64,000 nt of DNA, taken from contig NC_085047.1 of the NCBI RefSeq assembly GCF_963662255.1, forward strand, positions 13,136,347 to 13,200,346, written 5' to 3'. This DNA is from Cinclus cinclus. Taxonomy: Eukaryota > Chordata > Aves > Passeriformes > Cinclidae. The first letter of the stretch is position 1; every line of letters begins with the position of its first letter. The notes beneath the pieces were generated by a model. That model was given only the letters and a program-made list of their open reading frames with translations. It made no database searches and was not told the origin of the DNA. Shown piece by piece: positions 7,951 to 21,300 of the stretch. The position numbers were made by a program, and so were the translations under genes.

Positions 7951-10900
7951 CGGCGAGATTTGTTGGGCTTAAGGAAGGGCCGGGGTGTCAGGCATGATGA
8001 CTTGAGGTGCCAAGAGCCGCAGCTGGGAAGGAAGGTCTCGTTCCATGCGTCTGTGGCTAAACCCCGCGCCGTCCAGGCGTGTTCCTTCGGCGACAATTAG
8101 CAAAAAGCCACCAGGTGCTCTCAGTTTCTATAGAAAAAGCTTCCCTGCTTTTGCCACCTCAGTCTCCCGTGCAGCAGCGATTCGGGAGCGCTCCGCAGGC
8201 TTTTCTGTACAGCCGGAACTGGGATGCCAAAGGAAGAAGGGAAGAATGGGAAATCTTCCTTCAGGCTTTGCACTGAAATAACTGGGTGTAATAATTTGCG
8301 TCGAGATGTGGAATGTGCCTCCTCCAACGGAGGAAGGGTAGAGAGCGACTTTGTGAAGTGTGATTTCTGCAGCGTAGGAGGATTGTATAGTTTAGGTATC
8401 TTACTATGACAAATGTCAGGAGATAAATAAGGGAGTGAAATTACAGATACTATTAAGCCGAGTTTTTAAAATTATAGGATGCATATGAAAGGGGGATGGA
8501 AAGAAGAGGAGGAAAGCTGAATAAACCTAATATTGATATTAAGTTATTTCCCTCAATTTAAAGAAACAGCTTCATTTTATTCTTCTTAATAAAGGTAGGG
8601 AATTGCCCTGGCAGAGGAAGAGTAGGTTTTTTTAACTGAGTGTAGAAATAGCACAAATGTGCAGCCTCAATCCACAGCAGAGCATACTAAATGGAAATGC
8701 AAGAACATTTTTTTGACACCACCTTGAAGTAATCTTGAGCATTACTTGATGTGAATCAGATAATTTGAGGAGCTATACCAAAAACGCTTGCGTGTTTTTT
8801 TTTTTGTTTATTTTTTTTGTTTGTTTGGGGTTTTTTGTGTTTTTTTTTTTTTTGGTGGGAATGCAGTGGTGGGTAACACATCAAATTACATCATCAAATG
8901 AAGATTATGGTGTTTGTGAGGGTTACTCTTCTGGTTTGTTTTTAAGAAAAGCATTATTATGTGAGTATTAAATGATTGACTTTTTAGATAGCTTGGATAG
9001 CTAAGAAAAAAGTCAGTAAATACTTTTGGATCATTTGCTTTGGAAATATTGAAAGTCCTGGGTTTAGGATTTATAGTTTGAAGGATATAGCTGCAGTAGG
9101 TTTTATGAAGAATGTATGAAGCCTTTTCTTTGAGAAGTGCTGGTGTCTAAGATTGGAGAGAGGGAACTGTGCTGTATTTGTTCTGTTCCAGAAAATCAGA
9201 GCAGTCTGAGAACAAGTAGCAGACAGCCACCCCCTCTCCCAGCCCCTTATGTTAAGAGCTTATGAATGTCATAATTATCTACCAGGGCCAAATATTCCCT
9301 CTCCTAATTTCATCACAAGGGAGGAGTTTAACTGGCAGTGTTATTATGCTAAAACAAAAGGATTTGTTTCTTAACCTTTCAAAGCTGTCCAGACAGTTTA
9401 TCCAGTTTGAATTAGCTTTGCTTTAATAAAAATTGAAACAAAATGAAACAAAATACACTCACAGACTCCCCACCATACCACAAACCAAAAAAGAGCACAC
9501 TGCACTCTGTAAATCTGCCTTTTAAGATATGTGGTGATAAAGGAAGTTTCCTTGGTTTTTACCAGTGTCTGAGGACACTGAGTTGGAGTGGATGAAATAA
9601 ACATCTTCCCAGATTGTAAAATCCTGTTTGTTTTACCACTCTGCATAATACATACTTCTTTAGGTTAGCAATTTTTTTTAAAAGTTGCAGTAGAAAGTGT
9701 TTTGCTTGTAGAATTTAATCTATTCTTTTGCTCATACAGGAGATTTATAGGAGTGAGTACACTGTGCTTCAAGTTTCTTCTTTTTGCTGCTTTGATAAGT
9801 TTCTTCTTGTTTTTCCTGAAGAGTTTCTCTTTACAAGTGCTTTAAAGAGACTGCTTGTTAATAGGGAACATCCCACTAGGGAGATACCATCATGTGTGTC
9901 TTATTCACCATCAGTCTAGAACCCTGCTGCTTTTTGAGTAGTGAACTCAAGACATTGGGAATTTTTGAAATCAGTGATTTTGTGTACTGGATTAAGTGGA
10001 AATACTATTTTACTCTGATTGTGCAGTGAAATCTGAAGCAGATCCTGAGACTTTAACCAGACATTGTTTTCTACTACAAGCTGATTTGCACAACTGCATT
10101 AAAATTCAAATACATCTGTTATCTTTTCTTCAGTTTTCACCCTTCTAAAACAAACAAAAATTTGACAAAAAAAATGTTCGATTTTTCTATTTTAGGATAT
10201 ATTCTCTTCTTCAGGTAAATATGAGAATCAAAATATCTGCCTGAAAATATACCTGAACTGATGAGGAATTCTGAAACGTTGACTTAAAAATAGAGAGATG
10301 AGAAATCTGTAGAGAGCTTTTATTTCAAGCACTCCCATACAAATGGAATTAGAGATGTTTTAATCATTTAATCAGTAGCTCTGAACCATGAAACATATCA
10401 ATGATCAAGTCATGGACATAGAACTTCAAAGTCTTGTCTACAAGGCTGAATAGCATTATTTGGACGTTTCCTCTTACAGCACATGTATTTAGTTAACTCA
10501 TTATTTTTATCTATGGAAATGCTACTGGATTGTTAAGATTCATTTATGTATTATTTGCCTTTCATGGCCACCTTCTTCAGCAAATATTTTGAGAACAAAT
10601 GCAGTATTTGTTTGCCCTTTCACTGACCTTTTCTTTGAAGCACCTTTCGCAAGTGGTTCATGTTTACTTACTGATTTTCTTTCAATTTACTCCTCTAATC
10701 CCACAGTTACATTCAACACATTCCATTTGATTCCAGTACAATTGAGTCAAGTTAATATGACATTTTGGGAATCACATCTTTTAACTTCACTGTAATTTAT
10801 GACTGTGAGTTGAAAATCTATTATCAAAACAGTAGGATATGAACTTCTCCAGGTAAAGAATATGGATAATGGCTGCTACTCAGATTTTAAACAGTTTATA

Positions 10901-12345
10901 TCAAGTAATTGATTCCAGATGTTTTATTTGTTTGCTTGTTTTTTTTTTTTTTTGGTGGGGCATTTTGTTGTGTGGGTTTTGTTTTTTTTTTTAGCATACA
11001 TATTTGCCTTAAGAAATAAGGGCACTATACTTGATGAAGTGTATCCTGAAGTTCTACAGGTCATTTGAATGTCATTTTCAATGCCTCTTTGTCTCTTGAA
11101 ATTTTGAAATAGGAGAGATTGGAGGAAAATCTTACTGATAACCTGAGGTGTCCAGATCTGGAGGCTTGTTGAAGTCTTATGGACTAGATCCAGGCCTATT
11201 GGTGACTTACATATTGACATCAGCTTTTATTTTGACCTAAGCAATTTGTCATTACCTAATTCTGACCTAGTGTCATGATGTTCCCTCTTGGTGTATTTAA
11301 CTGCTTCATAGTTAAGGTATTTGACTAGAACATTCAATTTTTGGTAACTAGTTTAAAACTTGCAATATTTCTTAGTATTAAATAAGACACTGAGAACACT
11401 ACTTGCTGTTACTTCAAGAATTTGAGGATGTCCAGCTCCAGTGACGTAATTCTGCATTCTTTAACAAAATATTTTTACTGCTTTTTTAGCTCAGTTCCTC
11501 TTAAAACTGTGTCTGAATGGATTTGTATATTTTAAAATGATACTGGGAAACTAAAAAGTTAAGTTAAGAAAACAAGATACTCTTCAAAAGCCTTGTGTTA
11601 TGCTGCAGAATCTTTAATGGGGTGTCTTCAAAAATAAGTGTACCAAGGTTCTTATTTTATTACATGCCTGAGTTTTTGCATTTTTTGTTATGTTTTGACT
11701 GATGATATCATTAATTGGCTAAGACATTTTCTTTTTTCTTTCTTTTTTTTTTTCTCTAGATGAGCAGAGGATTTACCTTTTAATTTATTGAATAGAAAGA
11801 AGGAAAACAGGGAGAGTCATTTATCTGGTTACAGCTATTTGTGGTGACATCTCACTATATTAAAATCCTTGCATACTGGATAAGGAGTCCATATAAGTGT
11901 TAACAAAAGTTATGTGGAACGGAGACAAAGCATACAGGCACCAACAATGTTAGAAATCCTTCACAAGACTGACAAGCCTTTGAGTGCCCTGAATTGGAGT
12001 GGCTCCATGGAAGCACTAAACCAGAGGCTCATTCTTAGCAGGAATCCATTGATTCTAAGTGGGTTCACTGGAGTATGTGAAAGCATCTCTTGAAATGGCA
12101 GGAGGTAACCAGCTTTTATTTTGAAATAGCGTGAGATAGGCAACACTGTCCATTTATGCTGGTGTTATGATTGAGGAAATTATAATAAACAGAAAAATTC
12201 TCTCTTTGCATTTGTGCATTATCAACTGGATCATTCATGAATGCATGGGAAGAATCGCCTGAACTGCAAGTCTAGTGATCTACTGCAGGATGAGATATTT
12301 ACAACATTGTACTTAGATATTAGGATAACTGTGAATATTGTCATT
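7951..12345. other. Intron 1 stretch, no gene recognised
   Basis: Mostly AT-rich sequence after a short GC-rich shoulder. It has T/G-rich low complexity at 8793-8855 (including T14 at 8840-8853) and 10939-10992 (T15 plus a TTTTGTTGTG stretch). Open frames up to 98 codons here look random. I see no recognisable repeat family. Confidence 0.5.
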
Positions 12346-12530
12346 TGGGAGGCACTAGAATAGGATTCACACAGAAGCTGTGAATGACCCATCCCTGGGA
12401 TTGTTCAAGTCCCGGTTGGGTGGAGCTCTTCACAACCTGGTCTAGTGGGAAGTGTCCCTGCCCATGACACTGGGGTTGGAATGAGATGGTCTTTAAAATC
12501 TCTTCCAATCTGAGCCATTCTATGATTGCA
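12346..12530 (+). repeat. CR1 LINE 3' end, plus strand
   Basis: A sense CR1 tail. It contains 'ttcaagtcccggttgggtgg', 'ctggtctagtgggaagtgtc', 'gatggtctttaaaatctctt' and ends 'gccattctatgattgca', the CR1 3' terminus with its ATTCTATG motif. It is about 185 bp and heavily 5'-truncated, as is usual for CR1. Confidence 0.9.
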
Positions 12531-15063
12531 GCCAAACCCTACTACTTCTAGTCATAGGAGAATGTCCATTGAGTTGTTTGTCTTTGCATGAGAGATAAGG
12601 ACCTATTCTTTAAAAACATTTATTTTACAGTCTCAAATAGGTTAATCTGGGAATGAAGGTGACAGTAAAGTGTATCAACTAAAAATTCATTACACGGTTT
12701 CTGCCTATTTAAGAACAATGCTAAAAAATTCCACCCAAATACCTGCTGAAATATTTTACCTGCTTCCTGCCTCTTCTGGAAAACGAGAAATGTAGTTATT
12801 CGGCTTCATCTGCTCTTTAATATGATGCATAAAGATCATTTCAAATAGGGTGAAGAGAACAAGTCTTTCAGAAAGCTATTTGGCAAGCCTGGAGGTCTAC
12901 CAACCAGTGGTGTAATTTGTTACCACTTTCCATGGTCCATGTATAATCTTGTCTGAAATATCCAGTTTCTGAATGGATAACATCCAGATAAAATTGGGAA
13001 GCATCATGTAGTACTATGAAGGTTTTGTCAGCCTCTTTAGCAGTCCTGCCTATCATTACTGAAATGAATTTCCTCTTAACTATACAAGTTCCTTCAAGAA
13101 CTAGCTTTCCATAAAAAGCATAGATCTTTGATATGTTAATTTGTGTTCATTTAAGATGTAGTGGCTCTCAGAAAAAAAAATGAGAGGGGAAATACAAGTG
13201 GCCCATTTTCATTTTGCTGAGTTAAATTTTTTCCACCTAACAAAATTTATATTGTGGCTTTAGAAGGTTGCACTGGTTTTAATTTAATGTTCTAATTACC
13301 TGAGTAGTATTGCTAAACAGCGAACAAAGGTGGATGAATAACCTCATAATTCATCAATAGACAGAGCTGTAGCAAATGAATGACTAATAAGGATGCAAAT
13401 GAAACTTTTCAAGATGATGTTTCCCATTAGCTGATACTAAAGTGATTGTTTGCATTGGAGTTGTAATCTAAGGAGCAATACTAGCTGTGACCCTAGATTC
13501 ATACTTGGAAATCACACAAGGAGTCACTGTCCTGACCACTTTGCCCAAGAGGTGGCATTTGGAGTATAGCATGAATTCAGATTAAAAACACTCATTGCTA
13601 GCAATTTTCTTGCTACTAAAAGATGTGGTATCAGATTCAGTCAAGCTGCAAGTAATTTCGAACCCATTAACTTTGTAGACCTTTGTACTGCAGCTGAATT
13701 TGGCTTGCATGAACTTCGGTCCGCGGTTAAAATAATACAGTATTTAAAACCAGAAACACATAAAGATGTGATACAGATAGGTAAAAATAGGAGGGAATTG
13801 CCTCTTATTATGAATAGTTTATTTAACTGGTGATAGAAGGATTTTTTTTATTGTAACAGGAAATATGTAATCAAAGTGCGATGGTATTGTGTTAATATTA
13901 TGACATTGTTATTTTAATTAGTCAAAGGAGAATAAACTAGAGATGCAGTGTAGTGAATTTATGGGGAAGAAGATATCAAATGAGGGTATATTAAATGTAC
14001 TGGAGATCAGTTATCTGGAGTATCATAATACAGCATTCTTAAAGAAGTTCTTGAGCATACCATACTTGTAAACTAATGTGCTTACCGGATCAGAAAAAGA
14101 TTGATGTACTCCAGTGACCTCAAGAGAGACTCAAAGCAGGAATCATAAAGGAACAAGTAAGTACAGAACAGGAAGAGTGTGATACTTCTGTCAGTGCACC
14201 AGTTCACCTGTTCAGGGATATGCCAAGTTCTATCTATGTGATCTTCCTTAATGATCTTGGCAGAGCTTTGTTGCATGAATTTGTTCTTAAATCTGCCAGT
14301 ACTTTGATCTGCTTGGTACAGTGTGTCAACAACTTACACAAGAGAAAAAGAACGCTGAAAAAATAATGTTCAGTCTTTTAGTTGTGGTGCTGTACATAGT
14401 GGAGCCATACCAGTTCCTTACTTGACTCTTCTGTGGCATTAATAATTGCACATAACAGAGAAGCTTCCCATCTCTTATGTGATGGACTCAGAACAACATG
14501 TTACATTCATGGGCTTTCCAGTGAATTAAATACTTTTTTTTTTTTTTTGGGCATAGTCAGTGCCCTATTTTTTTTTAAGCCTTTCATTTTCCTACTGTTT
14601 TGGTAGTGGTTATTTTAATTTAACAAATGGTAATATGAATTACTGGAGTTTTAAGCTGATCTGCATCAGGCCAATTGTAAAAAAGCTTCCTTGTTTTAAG
14701 TATATCTTTTTCACTATAATCAGTATTGCAGGTTGTGCCTTACAAGGGGGTGAGGGCTAAAACTGGTCTAGCAGTAATCTTGGTGAAATAAATGCTGAGA
14801 GAGATTTGATTGCTAGAAAGATGATTACCATGGATGAGCATATGGGAAGAGCCAGAGGTACTTTAAAAGAAAGCTTGATACATGAGTAAATGGATATAGA
14901 CTGATTTAAAACAAACAAACAAACAAAAAAAAAAAACGCAAAACCAACCCATCAGGATGAAAATTAATTTCTGACCCAAAAAGCAGTGACTCTGGAGCAC
15001 ATGAAGAAGAGTTAGTCTTAAGTTAGTTACTAATAAAGTTAGTCTGTTAGTCTTAAGATGGTT
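12531..15063. other. Intron 1 stretch, no gene recognised
   Basis: AT-rich unique-looking sequence with a T15 run at 14534-14548 and an (AAAC)n/A-rich patch at about 14908-14936. No coding exon or known repeat was recognised. Confidence 0.5.
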
Positions 15064-15610
15064 CAGAATCATAGAATGTCCTGAGTTAGAAGGGACCCGC
15101 TGCCACTGTGGTATCCAACTCCTGGCCCTGTGCAGGACACCCCAACAATCCCACCATGTGCCACAGGGCACTGTCTAAATGCTCCTCAAGCTCTGTCAGG
15201 TTTAGTGCTGTGGCCACCTCCCTGGGGAGCCTGTTTGGGTGTTCAGTCACCCGCTGGGTGAAAAACCTTTCCTTGATATCCTACCTAAACCTCCCCTGAC
15301 ACTGCTCCAGCCATTCCCTCATGTTTTGTCACTGTCACCACAGAGCCGGGATCAGTGCCTTCCCCTTCTCTGCCCCTCACAAGGAAGTTGTGACTGCAGT
15401 CAGGTCTCCCCTCAGTCTCCTCTGCTCCAGGCTGAACAGACCAAGTGACCTCAGCCACTCCTTGTATAGCTACCCCTCTAGACCTTTCACCATCCTCATT
15501 GCCCTCTATTGGATATTCCCTAATATAATATAATTCCTATATTGTGGTAGCCAAAACAGCATACAGCACTTAAAGTGAGGCTGCACCAGTTCTTACATAG
15601 TGCAGCCTTA
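15064..15610 (-). repeat. CR1 LINE fragment, minus strand
   Basis: The + strand starts with the CR1 terminal signature 'aatcatagaatgtcctgag' and continues through antisense 3' UTR and ORF2 end. Landmarks are 'cctccctggggagcctgtt', 'tcaggtctcccctcagtctc' and 'ctccaggctgaacagacc', fading after 'gtgaggctgcaccagttc'. It is about 545 bp, with many mismatches and small gaps, so older than the 35.9 kb copy. It belongs to a different subfamily from the 1-222 and 35943 copies. Confidence 0.9.
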
Positions 15611-18197
15611 AGTTCTTTGCATTTATTAGATTTTTTTTTTTTCTATTTTAGCAATAGTAGAGAATTGCGAAGACAACATTTGAACATGAGTTTTGCTAAT
15701 CACCTGAATGATCTGGTATAAGGAATCTCTGTTTTGCAATAGAATCTTTGTTTTTGCTGCTTTCTGTTTATTTGTTCCTGAACTCTAATTCTGTAAATCT
15801 TGTCTTTTTTGTATTGGAATTTAAGATGAATTATATCCAGCTGGGCATTGCTGCCCATAATAAATAATTCAGCAATTTATGTACTCCTGTGCTTTCTCTG
15901 TTGGGGAGCAGTACCCAAATTCAGAGTTAAGCAAAAGCTAATGCTGACTTCTCCCAATGGAGACTGTCTGTGGTATAATATGAACACCACAACTCCACAC
16001 TTTTATTTTCTTTTATTTTGAGAAAACTGTGCTATGTGAGATGAGTTCTACTAACAGAACTGTGCACGGTCTGCAGCCACAGAACTCCTACTGAAGTCGA
16101 GTGTTTCAGGGGTTGTACTGATTGCACTTTTCAGGGTCTGATTGAAGCTTTCAGGAGTTGTATAAATTCCATATGAGCATGTGGGAATTTTGTTTCAGTG
16201 AAGAATAGAAAAATCAAGCTCTAACTTCATGTATATTTAAGTAGTGGGCATGTTTATAAGTAGTGCTGAAAAAGTGTGGGGCTGTTCCAAGAGCACAGAA
16301 GAAGTGGAAACTAAAGGGGTGTTCTGATGTGCCAGATTCTATTCAAAAGATAAAGTGCAAGGTACAAACGCAGTATTTTTCTCTGTGCTTTTTAAAAACA
16401 AATCCAAAGATACATTGTGAATATTGTAAACTACTTATTTCATTGTCTCCCTCTGGGAACATATGCAAAAATTGCAATCAATCATCATGGTCACTTAGCT
16501 GCAGCCCAGGCTTTAACTGTGTTGAGGAGTTTACCATTCAGTATGAAAATTCATCACTAAATTCATCACTCAGTTTTGCTTGAGTTTTTGAGAGTTTTGA
16601 TTTACTTGTTTGTTTTGGTCTGTGGCTTTGTGACACTGGTCAAAATTGTTCTTTAGTTGTTCAGTATTCAGGTCATGCCTGCGGGTCTCCAAGTGCCACT
16701 GTCTGAGCGATCCGATGTTCCATGGACTTGAGCCAGTTTATGGCAATTCCACACATGGGGTTCAACAGCTTCTAGCATTTAGTCTAAATAATCCTTTCCA
16801 GCACCTCTGCATTGCTTTTCTGTGAATTAGACTTCTGTCTTTGGATTACACAGCCTGTGTATGTATAACATTTATGTTGCTGGGTTTGAGAGCTCTCAAG
16901 AAGTGGTGTTTTCAATTAAGTTCTCCTAAACTTATGGTAGACTTACTCTGATTTTACCATTCTTGGAAGGAAATTTATAGAATTCAGTTTGCTGTAATAA
17001 TAGTGATTTTCAATTCTGTGAGTGTATGATACAGTTTTGAGTGCATGTTTTTTTGTATGTGCTGCTAATTTTAAAAAATAATTTTGATCTTATATTCAAA
17101 TTTATTTATCACTTGCAAACTTTAGTTTAAATCAAAAGATTCTTGTCTATGTTCTAAAATCTCAGGAATTGCCTATTTTACTCTGTGCAGACATCTGTGT
17201 CACATTCTGACAGCCTTTTAGTTTTTTGTGGTCATAGGTACAAGAATGAACACTTTATCTGCTGCATAAAAGATAAGATATGGCTGGGGAAACTATTAAA
17301 TAAATAGTAAAAATGGTGATGAAAACAAACAGACTTCTCTGTGAATCATGTATTTTACATTTGTATTTACATATGATCTGATTTAGGAAAAAAACAAACA
17401 AGCACAACTAAGCAAACCCAGGAATCGTCCTTTTCAAGGGAAAAGCCCTTCTGCAATTTGATGGAGTTCTGATTTCTGTTCCTCTGTGCTCATTTTAAAA
17501 CAGGACAGATGACTGCAGCCAGTGAGTGCACCAGAAAATTAAAAGAAAGTCTTTATCATCATGTAAATATTATAAAAGCTATTCTAAAGAAATTTTATTC
17601 TTTTTAAAATATAGCTAGTGAATGTTGCTATTGCTTTGTTGCACCTTAAATATATTTGTGACTATTTTCCAGACTGTGAAGTGTACCAAGGAGCACTCTC
17701 AAAGGCTTTTAGAAACTCTTAGTCTTTAGACATGTAAGTCAATGCAAGGTAGCACTGCAGAAAAAAAAAAACCTTTCTCTTTAAAACTACACCAACTCTA
17801 TTTCCTGGGACCTACAGCTATTAAATAAGTAACATCCTGTCTTCCTGTAGAAAATCCTGCTTCTGCAGTGATGAACAGTTTTTACCTATGAAAATGGCTG
17901 AATTTTCTAATTACTTTTATGAATGTTTGATCTAAAAAAACCCAGTGTTGTAACAGGGGGGAGATGGGCAAGTCAAGCAGTAGGGAAGGAGGGACCCTGA
18001 GTGTTGAAGGTTCATGTTCTCCTCTAACAAGAGATGTTTCTTAGTCAGTGGTGGGCGTTTTCTGTTTATTTTATTTTGTTTCTTTATTTGGGTGTTTGGC
18101 GTTTTGTTTAGGTTATTTTTACTGATTTTTTTATTTTAAAGGGGTTGGGCTACTAAAATAAAGTGTTATTTTTTTCATAGTCCAGAGGTGTTTTTGT
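15611..18197. other. Intron 1 stretch, no gene recognised
   Basis: AT-rich. A 106-codon open frame at 16263-16583 has no recognisable domain and lacks conservation clues. The segment around 16670-16830 is somewhat less AT-rich, but I could not assign it to a family. Confidence 0.5.
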
Positions 18198-18385
18198 AGA
18201 ATCATAGGATTGTTAAGATTGTCAAAGACTATCAACCATCAGCCCAGAATCACCACCACGTTCACCATGTCCTATGCCATATTTTTTAATGTTTCCAGAG
18301 ATGGTGGCTCCACCACTTTGCTGGGAAGTCTGTTTCAGTGCTTTACAACCCTTTCCATGGATATTTTTTCCTAATGAAAGCATCA
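18198..18385 (-). repeat. CR1 LINE 3' fragment, minus strand
   Basis: The + strand begins 'agaatcataggattgttaag' and carries antisense CR1 3' UTR landmarks ('gatggtggctccaccacttt', 'ctgggaagtctgtttcagtg', 'acaaccctttccatgg'). The match is lost after 'ttttttcctaatg'. Many substitutions indicate an old copy. The longer antisense open frame across it has no meaning. Confidence 0.85.
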
Positions 18386-21300
18386 CACAAAGTTTCACAT
18401 AGCATTGAAAAGACTGGAAGACAATACCTGCTCTTAAAATTCTGTTACCTGATGCTTTTCTGAAATTCAGTCCTAAAAATAGCTGCACGTGTCTATGACA
18501 AAGAGTTACTAAAACAGCAGAAATGAGAGTATAAGCTTTTCTAAGCAGCTATTAGGCAAAAAAAACTGCACAATGAAGCAAAAGCTGCTTTTCATAGTAA
18601 ACACTTTTATACAAAAAAAAAATAGTATTGTCAGTCTGAATTTAATTGTTCATGGAATACCTTTGTATAAGGTTTAATTCCTACCTAAATGAATATTTGC
18701 TTGTTTTGTGTGGGTTTTTTTTGTTTTTGTTTTTTTGTTGAGATGGGTTTTTGGGGTGTTTTGGAGTAGTTTTTCTTTTATTTTTGCCTTTACGTTATAA
18801 AAATACTTTTCTTATTGTCTTACAAGAATTAAAATATGAGTGGAGTCATGCTCCTATGGTTTTTTCTTCCTTAACTGTTGTGAAATGAAGCTTAAAGAAA
18901 CTTGAGCAAAGTCAGAGTCCATCATTAATCCAGAACTGAAGCGGCTATTTTGTTTTAATTTCAATGCTTTAACAGTCATCCTGCTTTTATTTTATGAAGT
19001 GATGCGGAGTCCAAGCTGACATGAAAGTTTGTGCTGATCGTGAATTGGTTTTACTGTTGTTCTTTGGTGCTGTGCACGTTGAATCCAAGAACTCTGTCTC
19101 AAGTGGGCCTAAGCTGAGTCTGGAATGTTTGGTGGGCTTGGTTTGGCATTTCCTTAGACTCCTAAGGAGTATCCCTCAGAAATATTTATTTAAATCTGCA
19201 GACTAGTGAGGGGAATGCTCAGTGGTTCTTTCTAAGAAATCAGGGAATCAAAATAGAAATGTGCTTTTTTGGTGGAAAAATACACTGGCAGGGGAAAGGG
19301 AGAGAAATACAAACAAACAAACAAAAAAGCACAAAGCCAAATAAGCACCCTACTGTGGGTGAAAACAACCTGTAATACATGTGTTTAAATGTTTCTGTTT
19401 AACTTTCACTATTCTGACACTGCATCAGATTTTTTTTTTTTTTTTTGCAGTTGTGAAATAAGAACTGCCAGCGCATATCTATTTGAAGAATTTAGTAGAA
19501 TAAACAAACTGTTTTACTTCCATGGCCAACCAGGCTGTTTTGGTGTTCTATGCTGGTTGTAAATGCTGGACTGGTAATGCTTCAGGTGCATGAAATTGGG
19601 TGAAGAAGATTTTGCCAGTATTGATATTTTCAGAGCCTGACCAAGCTTTTTTTTTTTTTTTTTTTTTTCCCTTCCTGCAACCTCCTTTTGCTAAAATTTC
19701 CAGGCTGGATATCTGTAGTTGTGTTTTTGTGTCTTTTGGGCATGAAAGTGGACCTGCTTTCATCTTTCTGAATTTTGTTTCCATTTAAACACAGGTGTCT
19801 CGGTGTTACAAAGATGTCTTTGTGTGATCCACGTACACATTGAAATATAATGCAAAATTAATTACTGATAATATTGGTTTCAAATATAGAAGTAGCTAAA
19901 TAATTCTACGCATCTGATCATGGGATAATGTTCTAAAAAGGCAATATTGTTACTTAGGCAAGTGCTTTGAGTGAGTGGTTTACAGGGTACCAAATGCTGG
20001 TGCAACTGTGTAGTTTCTTTAATCCCACAGTAGAAATGGGAAAGGCTCTGGAATGTAGATTGGAATGCAAGTTCCCTGATCCCTTAAAGCAACGGAGAGA
20101 ACAGAGTAATTAGGGGCAAAATTTATGTATCCCTTTCACTGTTTGTACACACAAGAGGTTATCTATTGCTCCAAATTGGATTGGCTGTATAAACAGCAGC
20201 ATAATTTATTTAGAGTTAGGTCTAAAAGACTTGGAAAAGAAGAGTGGAAGAACAAGAAGGCGATTGTAAAGAGAAGAGAGGTACTGAGAATGCAGCTGTA
20301 CTTTTGTACAAGTAACTGATGTAACTCATATATATTGATGTATTTCATTACAGAACAATTTGTGTTTTAACCATTGGTAACATAGAGAGGTGGGGACCCA
20401 ACATTTTAGTAAAGGCTTTAAACCTGTATGTTGAAAATGCATATTTTATATCTTAAGCCAATCATATTTCATAAATTCATAAAATCAATTGCCTACTCCT
20501 TCTGCTGATCTATGAATATTCATCCTCGCAGTTTTTCCCCAGGCAACTTGGAAAAATGACGACGTGCCTTTGAAATGGATATATATAGTTGTTTCTTCAA
20601 AGTCAATAACTTCTGTGTAACTGTTCTGGCGCTTGGATGCTGTTCAGTGTACATTCACTTAGTTACTGAAAGGGATGTTTTGAGCAGCTTCCTTGCTTGC
20701 AGCCGTGGTGGTGGCATGAGAGGCACACACACATGCCCCTGCACTGCTTCTGCAGAGGTCTGAGATACACTGCTCCCCTCCTGGCTTCTGCAGGGTTAAA
20801 ATAAGACCCTTTTTCTGTCTTTCTGTAGGGATTACTCAGATGAACAAAAGTATAATCTTCACTAACACAAAGAAGATAAATTAGGATTAAAATTGATAGC
20901 ATGTACAGTGGAGTAACTAGGCAGAAAGGCAGTGGAACTTGCTCAAAAATACAAGGGCTTTTGTGTGTGTATAGAATAGTTTTAATTTCTCAATTCAGTT
21001 GGATCTTTAATAAAAATTTTTCTGTTTCTCTTATCTTTAATTAGCATTTTAATACTTCTTGAAAATGATCTGGGCATCTTAGTAAAAAGTATCCCTTTTA
21101 TTATTTTAATGAGAATGTAGGGGTTTTCCTCATGTTTAAATGGGCTCATTGAGAAGCCAGTTATAATTTTATTAGCGGTTAGTTTGTTGCATGTAATATG
21201 TTCCTTGATTTTTTAATCTTGATTGTTTTTACAGTACAAATCTGTCACTTTGGTAAACAAGATGTTTTATTTAATCTCCAGTCTTTAATGCAGCCGTCTG

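Noticed and set aside
7329..8096. 255-codon minus-strand frame with Pro/His/Arg-rich repeats
   Set aside because: Its repeats are the antisense translation of the 33-bp minisatellite and its ends are generic GC-rich sequence. There is no domain, signal or splice evidence.
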